A program made the translations under genes and the position numbers. The notes under the pieces were generated by a model, which saw nothing but the letters and a program-made list of their open reading frames with translations, did not search any database and was not told where the DNA came from. Positions 35,590 to 47,496 of a stretch of 64,000 nt of DNA are shown here, piece after piece. How positions within the stretch are numbered: position 1 is the first letter of the stretch; each line of letters begins with the position of its first letter. This DNA is from Cytidiella melzeri (taxonomy: Eukaryota > Basidiomycota > Agaricomycetes > Polyporales > Irpicaceae), in NCBI GenBank assembly GCA_022592445.1, contig JABYQR010000013.1:124001-188000 (forward strand). Reading direction: 5' to 3'.

Positions 35590-37754
35590 TCAGCTTCCAT
35601 TCACTTGAACCGCACACCCATCTCCATCCCTCTCGGCAGCATCTACAGCCTCAGGGTGCTCCCCCGCCTCGACCTCCCGCAAGTCAGCACCATCAACAGG
35701 GTCAGGTGCGTCTTCCTGGTTGATAAGCGAGGCAACCATAGTGCCGTCAACAATGGAGGGCTGTGGCTGCTTAGACCTGCGAGTACGAACGGTAGTGCGC
35801 TTGGGTAACTTGGTACTCTTGGCTGTCGAATCGCTGCCAACTACAATTGCTGTTGTCACTGCGTCAAATACGGATCAGACGTCACGATTAAATGGCAAAA
35901 CACACCTTTCCCGACTTTGACCTTTCTCGTCCGTTTCTGCGTACTTTGCTCCGTTTGCGTGACAATGACACTATCCGCCTGTTCCTCGACTATAACACTG
36001 CTAAGCTTCGGCCTCGTCCGTCTCCGTTTTGCAGGACTACCCTCTCCATCCTGACCCTCACCCGCACCATTCTCATCCTCCGACTTCACCACCGCAGGCT
36101 TCTCCGGCCTCAAATTCTCCCACTTTATTTCCTCAAGTCCGTAAATCCTATACAAATGGAACACCGCTTGCTCCTTATCCTTCGCCTCGATCATTAAATC
36201 CACATCTCTCGACACACCTTCCATACCCATTTCGTCCGGCAGCGTGTAGCATCGATCACCATGTGCGCGCCGGTCCATCACACTCCCACTGCCGTCAGCG
36301 AATTGGGGCTTGGGAGAGGACAAATGTTGTTTCGGGTGTATGCCTTTGAGGTGCCAGGTTTTGTTCAGGCGTGGGATGAGAAGGGGTAGCGGGGTTTCTG
36401 ACGGCTAGTGGACGAAAAGCAGGGAGTGAACATCATGAAGGGGAGGAAAGGAAGAGACGAACGTTTATCCAATTGTGATGATAGTCCAACACGATTGGAA
36501 CTTTGAGTTCTTCACATATCGGAAGTATGTCGTCGACACTGTAGCACATTTCGTCGTTTTCCAACACTAGCCGGTCGCGCATCTCTTGCGTGAGTTTGTT
36601 GAGGTAGGTCTCACGGAAGCGGGCGATCGTGGAGGGTTTGTCGTTATACACACCCTGACAATGAGACATGAAATAAGGTGCAGCGAAAAATAGGGTTGAA
36701 CGTACGCCCATGTGTAGGATTATGACACTGTCCTTGCCCAAACCCATGTATCTCATCATTTGACAGTGATCTAGGCAACGCAAGGACCTGCTTCAGCTCG
36801 ATGGGTCGGAACCGGGACCAAAGCTACTTACACTCCAACTCCCTCACGCTCGCCTCAACAACTGCTTCCTTCGGACTCGCCAGCTGCGTGAACTGGCCAG
36901 GATGTGTGGTCAACCTGTGTCCTAACTTTTTCGCCAAGTCGCCTGCGGCTTTCAACTCGTCTTTAGCGTAGGACAGGTCGTATCCAAGTTCACCGTGAGA
37001 GGCAAAGGGGAACATTTCGGATGAGATGCGCAGGAACCGGATTTTGTTTTCCTCGTTCCACTGTTATACGTTGTATACCCGAATGAATGAGCAGAAAATG
37101 CAAGGGCGGACGCACCTCGATCAGACGAACAAGGTCTCGAGTATTCTTGAGACCTAAATCCTTTGCAAAGTCAATGCCGTTCTTATGGATAGTGTCCTTT
37201 CTGCAGGTCCGAGAACAAAAAATAGGCTCAGGCTTTGTGGCGCGAAGAACGGTGTTCAGACATGCGTATCCCAGTCTACCTATATGAACGATCAACGTAA
37301 GGTTCCAAGGCATGAGAAAACAGGCAGACATACCTTTGAACTGAGTGACCTTTCTCTCCACTGGTGGTATGTCATACACGACCGGCTCAGTATTCTTTTT
37401 CTTGCGCTTGCCTCCCTTCTTGTTTTTCTCTGGCGTGGTTTCATCGAGGTCGGTCAAGGGACTGTCCTCCGCCTCTGAATCGAGCGGAACGGAAGCTTCA
37501 CCATAGGGATCCCATGCATCGTCAACCACGGCCTTCTTCTTGGGTGATTGCCTTGTTCGTTTCGGTCGAGTGGAGGTGGTAGGCTGTTGTAGAGGAGCAG
37601 GGACGACGACCGCTGAGGCTGTTTCACTCCTCTTTCGCTTGGCCATGGGTAATAATGCTGTAAGCGGGTATGAGACTGGCGAAAGTTGTATCGAGCGACG
37701 AGAGCAAAGACCAGTGAGGTGGAATCTAAGCACTCGAGTGGGAGCAAGAGACAT
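35590..37754 (-). CDS. uve1: UV-damage endonuclease (UVDE/Uve1)
   Basis: TIM-barrel endonuclease that nicks 5' of UV photoproducts in an alternative excision repair pathway. Seven exons (37334-37754, 37116-37279, 36832-37060, 36706-36770, 36463-36654, 35906-36404, 35590-35858). Core motifs: RLGYACLNTVLR, FLRISSEMFPFASHGELGYDL, LTTHPGQFTQLASP, ILHMGGVYNDK, LVLENDEMCYSVDDILPICEE and VLDYHHNWIN, with the metal-binding His, Glu and Asp typical of the family. Two in-frame starts exist: 37646 gives 576 aa beginning MAKRKRSE, a nuclear-type basic start; 37754 adds 36 residues rich in Arg, Ser and Leu and free of acidic residues. The long C-terminal tail beyond the barrel is basic and low in structure. 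Confidence 0.92.
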
Positions 37755-37999
37755 ACAATCGGCTTTATACGTTTTTGATTACATTTTTGTACTCCAGAGT
37801 GCTGACAGGAGGTGGCTCGGCTGGCTTGGACGTCGATCGGTGCCATAACCATGACGGAGCCAAATATACCAACAAAGGGCAGCTGTCAGGGATCACATCG
37901 CGCCACAATCGATCAACTTTCCCTTCTCAACTGAACGCGCGCTTACTGAATATCAGCTCCTCCCAGTATCCAACCTCCAAGTCCAGAAAACGGATAGCA

Positions 38000-38298
38000 A
38001 TGGCGAAAGCACCACTGTCGCCGCAGCAAAAGAGGCTGCAAGTAGTTATGGTTACCGTGCCCATCATCGGAGGTGTCTCCTGTATGTTTCTTCTCTTCTT
38101 GCCACGTCAGCAGACTCATTCGCATACTGTTCCGAAACTTGTGGCCACACAGATGTCTTGTACGAGCGACTCGTAATGGGGAAACCAAGGCGCATGCTAC
38201 CCCAGAGAGACGACGTAGAGCATCTGCACGATCGTCTCGCGCCTATCAAACCTGAAGACGTTAACTTGAAACCCAGTTCAGAGACTCCACACTATTAG
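38000..38298 (+). CDS. 75-aa single-pass membrane protein, possibly mitochondrial
   Basis: Two exons (38000-38081 and 38153-38298) give 75 aa. The N-terminus is short and basic (MAKAPLSPQQKRLQ), followed by one hydrophobic helix at about residues 15-32 (VVMVTVPIIGGVSYVLY) and a basic, proline-containing tail (MGKPRRMLPQRDD) ending in an acidic stretch. A short positively charged N-terminus plus one TM helix is common among small mitochondrial inner-membrane proteins such as respiratory assembly factors, but I do not recognise the family. It is divergent from UVDE across about 245 bp. The exon junction falls inside the TM helix and keeps frame. Confidence 0.7.
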
Positions 38299-38827
38299 TA
38301 CTTCCGGGGTATACTACTTATCTCTATCTGCCACTGAAATGACCAGTACGACGTGGTGAACAATAGATTCCGACAGTGATACAAATAAAACATATCTAGT
38401 ACAATGTGATGTTGTAAATGCAGAATTTTGAACTGTGCACGGGAAGGGGGCTCGAAGGGATGAACACAATGTTACTATTGATGAACCAGAAGTGAACTGG
38501 GGACAGGAAGTGAACTATTTGCTCGGGAGGGTACTTCCACTCATTCAACTGCTCACAAAAAATCAGGCATATGTATTCATACTACTAGACATAATTTATG
38601 AAGCTTGGTACTGAAAGTATGGCTCTGTGTAGATACAAAAATCAAATACCATGGTGTCAGAGATTTTGAAAGTGCCTATAGATCCGTCCAAATGGCTAGA
38701 TGCAACAACAGGCACAATGCTCCTGGGAAGGTAAACCGGAGGGCATCTAGAGTTGATAGTAACCATCTGAGGATGTAATTCATCTTCCAGATAATCTCAG
38801 ACCTTTTAGATGTCCAACCGGCATCTA
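38299..38827. other. Gene-free flank of the MITE
   Basis: AT-rich sequence with no gene. It does not contain the missing exons of the truncated OYE gene on the other side of the MITE. Confidence 0.4.
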
Positions 38828-39366
38828 CAGTCGAACCCCTCTTAACCCACACCGGTCCTCATACCCCATAACCCCTCTTAACCCATACATTGTAAGCTCG
38901 ACCAACTTGGTTTGCAAAGAAATCGAGCTAAAAACCCATAAACCCCTCATACTCCATAATCCATACCTTCGAAAGCAAAAACCCATACTTTTATGGCAGA
39001 ATTTTGGGCTAATATGGTAGGTTTTCTCCCAAATCAGACATGATAAGTGATTTCAAGTGCTGTTGGGAACAGAATTTGCTCATAATGGGAATAATAACGC
39101 TTGTGCTGCGAGGGCGCCCGTTGAATAACCAGTTCTGGGGCATAGCCCAACCCCTTTGTGCTCAACTTTACTATAGTAGAGCACTACCCATCATAATCTG
39201 TTTATGGTTTTAAGAAGTGTGAATTTGGAGTCTATGACACAATTCCACGGTTATGTTCGACAAAGCCCTGGGCGCTCAATTAAGCACCACCTCTCGTATC
39301 CCATAACCTCTGATAACCCATACCTTTCTGCGTATCCCGAGGGCAGGGTTATGAGGGGTTTGACTG
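38828..39366. mobile_element. Tc1/mariner-type MITE, 539 bp
   Basis: The 21-bp ends are inverted repeats: CAGTCGAACCCCTCTTAACCC (first 20 shared with two mismatches) at 38828-38848 and its complement at 39346-39366, matching 19 of 21. Both ends are flanked by TA (38826-38827 and 39367-39368), the target duplication of the Tc1/mariner/pogo superfamily. The interior has no transposase frame and contains further copies of AACCCCTCTTAACCCA-like sequence, so the element is non-autonomous. Confidence 0.8.
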
Positions 39367-39412
39367 TAGTCAAATTTCATTCCTGCTGACATTGTGTCCG
39401 AACAATACTCAC

Positions 39413-39682
39413 CTCTTTCCGCGCGGCAGTCTGCTCCTGGTTCCATATGCCAGGCGCGTTTCGGAACCCACCAGCCTGAGCAGCTATGAAGCTCGCCTCT
39501 GTGATCAGCATGGTTCCACGCACGGCTGCACGCTTCGCGTAGTTCTCAACACCCATCTTGGTGTGGACATGGTTGTCGTCGGCACGGAAGCGAGTGAGGG
39601 GTGCGAGGACGACACGATGCTGGAGAGTGATGCCGCCTACTTTGACGGGGGTGAACAGCTTTGGCGTAGTCTCAAAGGTCAT
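39413..39682 (-). pseudogene. Old yellow enzyme gene reduced to exon 1
   Basis: Ninety codons match exon 1 of the intact OYE at 45622 almost residue by residue ([20 protein letters not shown], then [34 protein letters not shown]) and end at the same splice donor (GTGAGT). No later OYE exon follows: 44 bp into the intron the MITE begins, and beyond it there is no flavoenzyme sequence. It lacks the active-site and most FMN-binding residues, so I call it a remnant. Confidence 0.85.
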
Positions 39683-40201
39683 TGTGCACTGTCGAACAGG
39701 TTAAACAGAAGTTGAAGGTAGCATTTTTGAGTGAGGAGAGAGGGCTGTCGGGGTATATTGTTTGGTAGAAAGCCTGAGACTATATACTTCCCGTCGAAGA
39801 GCTTACTAAGTTATAACAAGCGCAATGGATCTGCAATGGACAATCTTGAGCTTAATTCCACAGGAACATGGTCGTACATGGAACATGGCCGGGGCAGTTT
39901 CTCATCGTTGACTCGAGCTAAGTGAGCTGACTGAGTACTAACAACATCCTGCCACAAAGCGATATTTTGCTTACTTACATGATAACCGGCCGATCGTCCG
40001 TTACGCCGAGATATTGTCTATGAGTAAGTACATCTTGTCCAATTGTCAATTGTGAATGAACGAGTGATAGCTCGGATGGATACATTGGCCAGTAAATAAT
40101 GATGATGGTTGAATATGTTGTTGTTGGCCAAAGCGACTTGAAGGAAATAAAGAGAGTGTCGAGGGGGTTCGATGCGTAAATTATCGAATCCAACGATGAG
40201 T
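39683..40201. other. Intergenic between OYE remnant and PLC
   Basis: Promoter side of the OYE remnant and 3' flank of the PLC gene; no gene supported. Confidence 0.4.
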
Positions 40202-43200
40202 CTAAGTATGGGCCGGAACGTCGCGGATACTCGCGTTGATGAAAAGCGTCGAAAACAGATACTGGGACAGCTGTGCGTCGTGCAGCGGGAGATGGCGGTA
40301 CCCTGTCAGGAAAGCATCAGTATCCCTCAATCGCCTCTCTCTACGTGGAACGAAGCAATCACCGAGATTGAAGCTAGCCAAGCTGCTACAATACACTGCC
40401 AGCGGCTCCTCGAGCTCCTTGTCCTCCTGCTTCACCGCAAACTTCACAAATACCAGATCCAACATCCCACCGACGCAGTCGAAGGGCAGACTCAGCGACT
40501 GCTCCCATACAGGATTGAACCCGTTGTTCTTGACCACGAAGGTCTTGACCGTCACTGAGCGCGCAGATGTGGCAGAAGTGGACGAACCGGTGATGTTTGG
40601 AGGGGAGTATGAGCGGTGGGCGGCGGAGGCGGGCGGTGTGGAAGGGAGGAAGGGAGAGTGTGTCCAGTCGGGAATGTGCAGCGAGACCTCGACGTAGGGA
40701 TCAAGTACGGATTTATCGATGATCTCTCGTCCAAGCGAGTCTTTGGGCCGGGGAAGTTGTTGGGCGGAAATAATCTAGAATGTCGCGATGGGTTCAGGTC
40801 GGACACTAACTAAACGCTTTGAATAACTACTCACAGTAAAGTCGAAGAAATGCTGCGTCCGCTGCGAGAGCAGCTGTTTATCCGCATTCCTCAACGAAGC
40901 CGGCTTTAGCACATATCCCAATCGATCGTTGCGTTGGAACATTGCATGATTAATCATATACCCCAGATCTTCTCATCCCAAGCAAAATTGCATCGTTAGC
41001 TCTCCCCATCTTCAATAACCTTAAAGAAATTTCTAAAAAGCGTACCAAAAGTTTGCCAGTTAATCGCCACCAGTTGACACCCCGCACTCCAGTAACGATG
41101 CGGCTCATAATTCGTCGACCCAAACCTCGTCCCCTTCGGATACGTCCTCACCAAATGTGTCCTATTATGCTTGATCAAATCCATCATCCCCTGCTTCAAA
41201 ATCTTGTTCGCCGTGCTCTCCGACAACGAAAACACATGTTCAGGCGCATACACCTCCTTCTTGTTCAACCCCCTACATTTCACGCCGACGGTGTACACGA
41301 GCAACGCAACGAGCTCCACCGACATTCGAACTTTTGTCGTCTCCGGATCGCGGGTCTCTGCGAGCTCGAGGCCGATTGGACTCGCGCCGAGGGTTCACGC
41401 GCCCGAACACCTTCTTCGCCTTTGATAACTCGGATTTGAACCCTTTGATCATCTCGACTTCGCCCTCACGTGCCTTGCGCAGCTCGTGCTTGACTTCGCG
41501 TTTATTTCGTCTTTGAAATCGGAGTCGGACGCGGACGCCTCGGTCGAAGGTGAGGAAGACTCGGTGTCGACGACATCGGCGTCTTGAATCCCGTCTTTGT
41601 CCGTGACGTAAAGGTTCTTCGCCTATGATGACAAACGAATCTCCTTAGCGTCCCTCACATCTGTAGGCGGAGAGAGATAAACATTTACCTTCAGTAGCAC
41701 CATCCCCTTCAACTCCTCAGGACTTGGCAAATTCTCAATCCTCGGTCTCCCATCCACCGGAGCCTTGACCAACGCCTCTCCGAAAACCTCGCTCATGATA
41801 GAAGCAATCATCGCCTGCTGCGCAATCCCACAGTGCACCTCCGCAGAGATGATAATCGGATACGGAGACGTTACGAACGCATACCGGAGGATCGCTTGGC
41901 AGATGTCGCGCAGCGCGATCCTAGTAGTTAGCGTCTTGCCGTGATAGATGACGGGTTCGGTCTCCCCGTCGTATATGTCCACTATGAACAGCTTATTAGC
42001 AACTTGATCGTGTGGCAAAGGAAGATGTAACATGGGAAGCCTAGGGAAGGCACTCACTTCGACGCTGCGACAGCTATGCAAGAGCGCACGGATATATCCT
42101 CAATCGTACTCTCGCCCACCAGCTGATGACCGACGAGGTAGGTGTTATGCGAGCTCGAAATGTAATACTCTGGCAACGGCCTCGTCATGTCGTGCTTTTC
42201 GTCTCTGGAAACCGAATTGTCTGGGGAAAGCAAGAACGACGTGAACGATCTGGAGGTCATAACCCCAGTCTCGTGAGTTAGCGGTACTTGCACTGAAGCA
42301 GGTGGCGAGAGTGGGGTGGGGACGCTGCAGTGCCGGCGGGTAAGTTGGAGGTGATGTTGGATGAATCCAAAGAAGGACCGGTATGGGGAGGATTCATTCC
42401 TGCGGTGATGGCAGCGGAATGGATGGCAAGTTCGAGGGCATTCCGTGCCGGAGAGGAAGTGTGTTCATGTGAAAGTCATCACTATGTCAGGCAGTGATGC
42501 GTATTTAGTGAAATTCTCTGAAGCGCTGCGACGTCCAATGATGACTGGAATAAGTTTCAGCTCAAGTAAGTCCGAACTGTAATAAGCAGAAACCAGTCAC
42601 CTTCTGTTCGTGGCGCATGAAGCCCTCAAAAGCTGGGTACCGCAAATAACTGTCAGTGCTATTAGACGCCGTCACGAGCTTTTGAAGAGACGGTCGAGCT
42701 CTGGTCGCGCTTTCAACGCCTTGACGAACTTGCGGAAGTCGCAAAGTCCAGATATCCTCGGTTCTGACTATCGGCGGACTGGGGATGCGATATATTCTCC
42801 AGTCAGCATTGAGACGAACGCCAATGAAACAAAGAAAAACCAACTTTGAACCTCCTCATGAGATCATCTCTACTCGGATTGATATTCAGTCTCCTGCACA
42901 TCCTCTCCACATCGTCAAAATCCAATCTCTGGTCCTTCTCTTCGTCCGCGCCCTTCCAAAACTGCTTCTCCCACACCGCCTGCCGCATTGCTCCGTGCCC
43001 AAGTCCGCTCATCAACTGCTTCCTAATATCGTACAACGCGCGAATCGTAGTGTCCCACATCTGAAAGACATCCCTCGTCGCCGCGATAAGATGGAGCGTC
43101 TTGTAAGACCCGTCTAGTACGTAAACGAGTGTGAGCCACCGATCTTCATAATCCGACGCGAGCTGGAACTGCTCGCGATAATATCGCGCGTCGGCACCCG

Positions 43201-44372
43201 TGCGTATCTCTTTGATGGTCTCGATGGGTACTGGGAAGGGGTGAGGCGAATGAGTTCTTAGAATACAACACACTGTTTACATGTGGGAATGGCTCACTGA
43301 TACGAAGTTTCTTTGATTGCCATATGATCTGTCCTTCGTCAGCATCCAAGCGAAAAAAGTAACGCTTCTGCTTCTTTGGAGAGACTTTGAGCATTGGCAC
43401 ACCGTTCAAGACGAGCGATGGGATGGAAAAGTCGTTTGCGGCAGCGGATGAAGGGGTCATGGGCGAGATCGGGGACTGTAGGTCCTCGACGCTCAGGGCG
43501 AGCTGCCCCTGTTTGCCGGCTTGTGCAGACTGATGAATAGTAGAGAGTGGGTTTGACTCTAAATCCTCGCTGGAAGGAACATTTGATTCGACGATCGACG
43601 GGTTCATTTGTTCGGTCTGAAGTGGTCCTGGCGAAGGCACGACGGGCAAGAACGTCACCTCTCCTGCAGAGTCTGGCATAGGGTCCTCAAGGGTTGGAGG
43701 ATGAAAGACGTCGGGGTCAGAGACAGATGTAGGTACACGAGGACGTTTCCAGAGGATGTCTGAGTACGACCTCCCATGCCGTTTAGAAGCAATACCTGGA
43801 CCTGCCCCGGACGTCGTGCTCTGCACAGCGGCACGAGGCACAGGTAACGCCGGCGACTTTGGAACCGACCTCCTCGCGGCAAGGTCTTCGCTTTCCAGAG
43901 GCTGAGCAGCATCCTGAGCAGCCTCGCCGTTCGTGTATTTTCCAGTCGACTTCGCCGGCCTCGTTCTTGTCATGTACGCACGAACGTCCTTCACCTCCTT
44001 CAGCCTCCGGCGTATACTCCCACCCAACCCTAGACTCGCACTCCCATCACTCCTACGCCTCGACAGACCGGACGGCAGCCCTTGATCTTCTGCCAGCGAC
44101 GATGCGTAAGACGGCACGCTGTTCGAGTGACCTCGCTTGTGGCCCTTGCTGGACATCGCAGCCGCAGGAAGCGGTGGCGACCCCACCTGTGTTACAGGCA
44201 TGTCGATGTGTACTCCTGTCTCAACGATCGCGGGCACCGGCTCTCCCTTTGTCGTCAGCAAGTTGGAAGCACGCTGCAGTGCGCGTCGCCTCTTGAAAAT
44301 CTCTGACTTTTGAGAGTCGGCAGAATCTGAGCGTGTCGGTACGTCGCGTGGCATCCTGGATGATGGTACCAT
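40202..44372 (-). CDS. plc1: Phosphoinositide-specific phospholipase C with multiple frame breaks
   Basis: Would hydrolyse PIP2 to IP3 and diacylglycerol. Domains in order: Ser-rich N-terminus, PH-like region ([20 protein letters not shown]), EF-hands ([17 protein letters not shown]), X box ([16 protein letters not shown] with the first catalytic His; [25 protein letters not shown] with the second), Y box ([41 protein letters not shown]), and C2 ([30 protein letters not shown]). Likely exons: 43298-44372, 42845-43230, 42601-42778, 42484-42544, 42058-42399, 41689-41981, 41046-41623, 40835-40968, 40363-40774, 40202-40302. At least five one-base shifts are needed between 41.3 and 42.8 kb (near 41385, 41503, 42098, 42512, 42681, 42741), plus a donor out by one base near 42057. 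Either a pseudogene or a local consensus error. Confidence 0.8.
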
Positions 44373-45621
44373 GGCTAATATGGAGTGTAGTGTGGGGGGT
44401 TGAAGACGGACTCGGGCTGAGAGCACAGCTGAGAAGAGAACACGGCAAGCAGTCGTGGTAGGGCGGTGTATATCATGGAGCCTATCAAAGCGTTGCGAAC
44501 GTTCATGAAGGTATCTCGGTCGCACAAGAGTCAGGCAATCAATGCATGCCGTGCACGGGCGCACTCGCGCTTAACCCAGTGGACCAGCGTAAGTACTGCT
44601 CCCATTTCCTCCTGCTGTGTGAGTCTGTAGTCGGGATGCTGTATACGATGCTCATGCAACAAGTACCGACGCAGTGCGTTTGTACCACGGGCGATGCGAA
44701 CCGCGCAGGCGCGTGGGACAGGAGGAACTTGGCAAGGTTGCAACACCTCTTGTCTTCCTCGCCAGAATGCGGGAGTCGTAAAGCTGTCAATTCAATTCAC
44801 GAGACAGCCTTAGCGGAGAAATGTACAATGAATATTTAAATACTGTGATTGTACGCTTGCGGGCTTCATACTGCAGGTTCAAAGTTTTTGGTCAATGATC
44901 TACCAACTCTCGACGGGTAGTAGCTTTAATAATTGTAATGATAATAATATAATGACAGTTACACGTCGAAACGCCACGACGATTTGAGCGCCCATACCGA
45001 GAAAATATGACGCATGCGCAAACTGGCAGCTGCAGTTGAACTTGTACTGATAGTTTGATTTGCACCCCTGCGTAGGACTCTGGCCCAACAACGATGCCAA
45101 CGCTCAGCTGCTCACACACCGCTTTATCGGATGCAAACGTGTTGAAGTCGGCGTCACGGAACAGAAACCTCAGCCACTAAGTTAGTATTAGTATTTGCAC
45201 ACTCGAAATGAAGCTGAAGACCTGTCAGGAGGGAATCCCAAATTATCAACCTGACACCCTCTGTAAGTCTCTAATAGTGGCTTGTTATTGCCTAGGCTGA
45301 AATAGCGATTAACCTTGCTCAGGCGATCAGCTCAGTAAGCACCCCGAAAGCTCCGGCGACGGAGCATTCAGCACGCTGCAGGTACTCTGTACGCGCGTGC
45401 ATGATGGCCAGAATACGCCGTTCGTTGTTTCGCAATCGGAGCGCAAAATGTGCGCATGCGTTAATCATTCATTTTATTGACGTCCACTGAGTAAGCTCTT
45501 CCCTCGGCGGTCAATGGCAGTATAAGTATAAAGGCCCTGAATTTCGTTTGACCTCGGACACTTCAGCACTCTTTTTAATCACTCGAAACAACAAACTTTG
45601 GACAACAACACTGCCATTACC
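44373..45621. other. Intergenic, PLC to OYE
   Basis: Divergent promoter region of about 1.25 kb; no gene supported. TATAAGTATAAAGG at 45521-45534, about 95 bp before the OYE ATG, is a good TATA element. Confidence 0.45.
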
Positions 45622-47044
45622 ATGACTGTCGACACAGCGACGCCCAAACTTTTCACCCCTATCAGAATTGGTGACATCACACTGCAACACCGAGTGGTCC
45701 TCGCACCCCTTACTCGGTTTCGCGCGGACGATGACCACGTTCACACCGAGATGGGTGTTGAGTACTACGCACAGCGCGCAGCCGTGCGTGGTACCCTGTT
45801 GATAACAGAAGGCACCCTCATAGCTGCGCAGGCTGGCGGGATAGACAACGTCCCCGGCATATGGAACGAGCATCAGATAGCTGCGTGGAAAGTCGTGAGT
45901 GCTATGCTTTGTAAGTACCAATGTGGCCTCATCAATATGATTTCTAAGATTGTCGACGCGGTCCACGACAGAGGATCATTCATCTATCTACAACTCTGGG
46001 CAACAGGACGTACTGCTGAGCCTGAGCGTCTTGGACCACATCCTCACGTAGCCCCCTCGGACGTGCCGCTCGCTGGAAGGGATGTCTGGCCGAGACCCAT
46101 GTCCATCACTGGTACGTACTTTCAAGAAAGCTCGAACCTGATCAGCGGTTCATGAACTTTATCATCAGAGATTGAAGAATACGTACAGCTGTATGCTACC
46201 GCTGCTTCCAATGCGGTGCATGGCGCAGGCTTCGATGGCGTTGAGGTCCACGGCGCAAACGGCTACCTGATCGACCAATTCATACAAGATGTGTCCAATA
46301 AACGAACGGACAAGTATGGAGGCTCGGTGGAGAACAGGGCGAGATTTCTTCTAGAAGTGACGGACGCTGTTGTCCAGAAGGTTGGTGCTGAGAAGACCGG
46401 TATCCGCCTGAGTCCATGGGCTACCTTTGGCGGTGTGTTTCCTCGCTATTCAATGATGGATCAGGTTACTGAGCGATTTCCGCTCGGATAGGTATGAGGA
46501 TGGAGAATCCAGTACCCACATTCAAGTATATTGTTGAGCAGCTCGCCGAGAGGCATTCTTCGCTAGCTTTCATTCATCTCGTTGAGCCGCGTGTTAGTGG
46601 TGCAGAAGACCGCAATCCCAAAGACGTCAAAGAAGATGTGTGTCTTTCTTTCGCCATCTGCATATGTTCAAGCATACTTATATCTCTACTTCCAGTCGAA
46701 CGAGTTCATCCGCGAGATATGGAAACCCCGTCTGTTGATCAGCGCAGGTGCATATACTCGGGAAACTGCGCTCGAGACGGCAGAGCAGAAAGGCGATCTT
46801 ATCGCTTTTGGACGTCATTATATCTCCAATGTGGGTGTAAATTTTTTCCGCACCTTGCGCGTAACTCACAATGATACAGCCCGATCTTCCGCTTCGTCTG
46901 AAGAAGGACCTGCCGTTAGCCCCGTACGACCGTACAAAGTTTTACCAGGTCAAGGAACCCTCGGGGTACATTGACTACTCGTATGCGCCAGAAAATGAGG
47001 AGGAGCTTGGCAAGATCGGTGCAACACCTGCTCATAACATATGA
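45622..47044 (+). CDS. Old yellow enzyme, NADH:flavin oxidoreductase
   Basis: FMN ene-reductase that reduces activated C=C bonds of enones and nitro-alkenes. Six exons (45622-45894, 45949-46111, 46169-46432, 46492-46637, 46696-46830, 46880-47044) give 381 aa. Motifs: [10 protein letters not shown] at strand 1, [26 protein letters not shown], the signature [24 protein letters not shown] with two His-Asn positions, [26 protein letters not shown], and [15 protein letters not shown] near the phosphate-binding loop. Cytosolic; no signal peptide. A copy of its first exon persists at 39413-39682. Confidence 0.95.
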
Positions 47045-47496
47045 GTATAGTTGTCATCAACTTCCAGATATTTAATCGTAATCGTATAGGCAACAATTCA
47101 CGCTCTCACCGCGTCCCTAGACTTGGAACTTGCATGACGTAAATATTAAGAATATTATCGAGCCATACATACCTTTGCATTGTGAACTCGGACATCACAA
47201 TAATACCTTGCAGAAGTTGATTCCATGTGGTCTTGACAATATGATATATTACTACCACTACTGGTTTACATTGAGTGCCGGGCATTTGTAATACTTTATG
47301 ACATTTTATACTCCCTTGCCGCTCTCTTTGCAGTCCAAGGTGAAAACCTGCCTAGCATCAACATGTCAGATGATAAGTATGGTTGTTTTCTGCTTATTTG
47401 CCTGATGAGGTTCAGGTGGAGCGCAAAATGGTGGTACAAGGAATAATTATGGTACAGTACGACTTAAAAGTACATACTAGGGGTTGCTCAATCACT
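47045..47496. other. Intergenic, OYE to small secreted gene
   Basis: AT-rich 3' flanks of two convergent genes; no gene supported. Confidence 0.4.
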
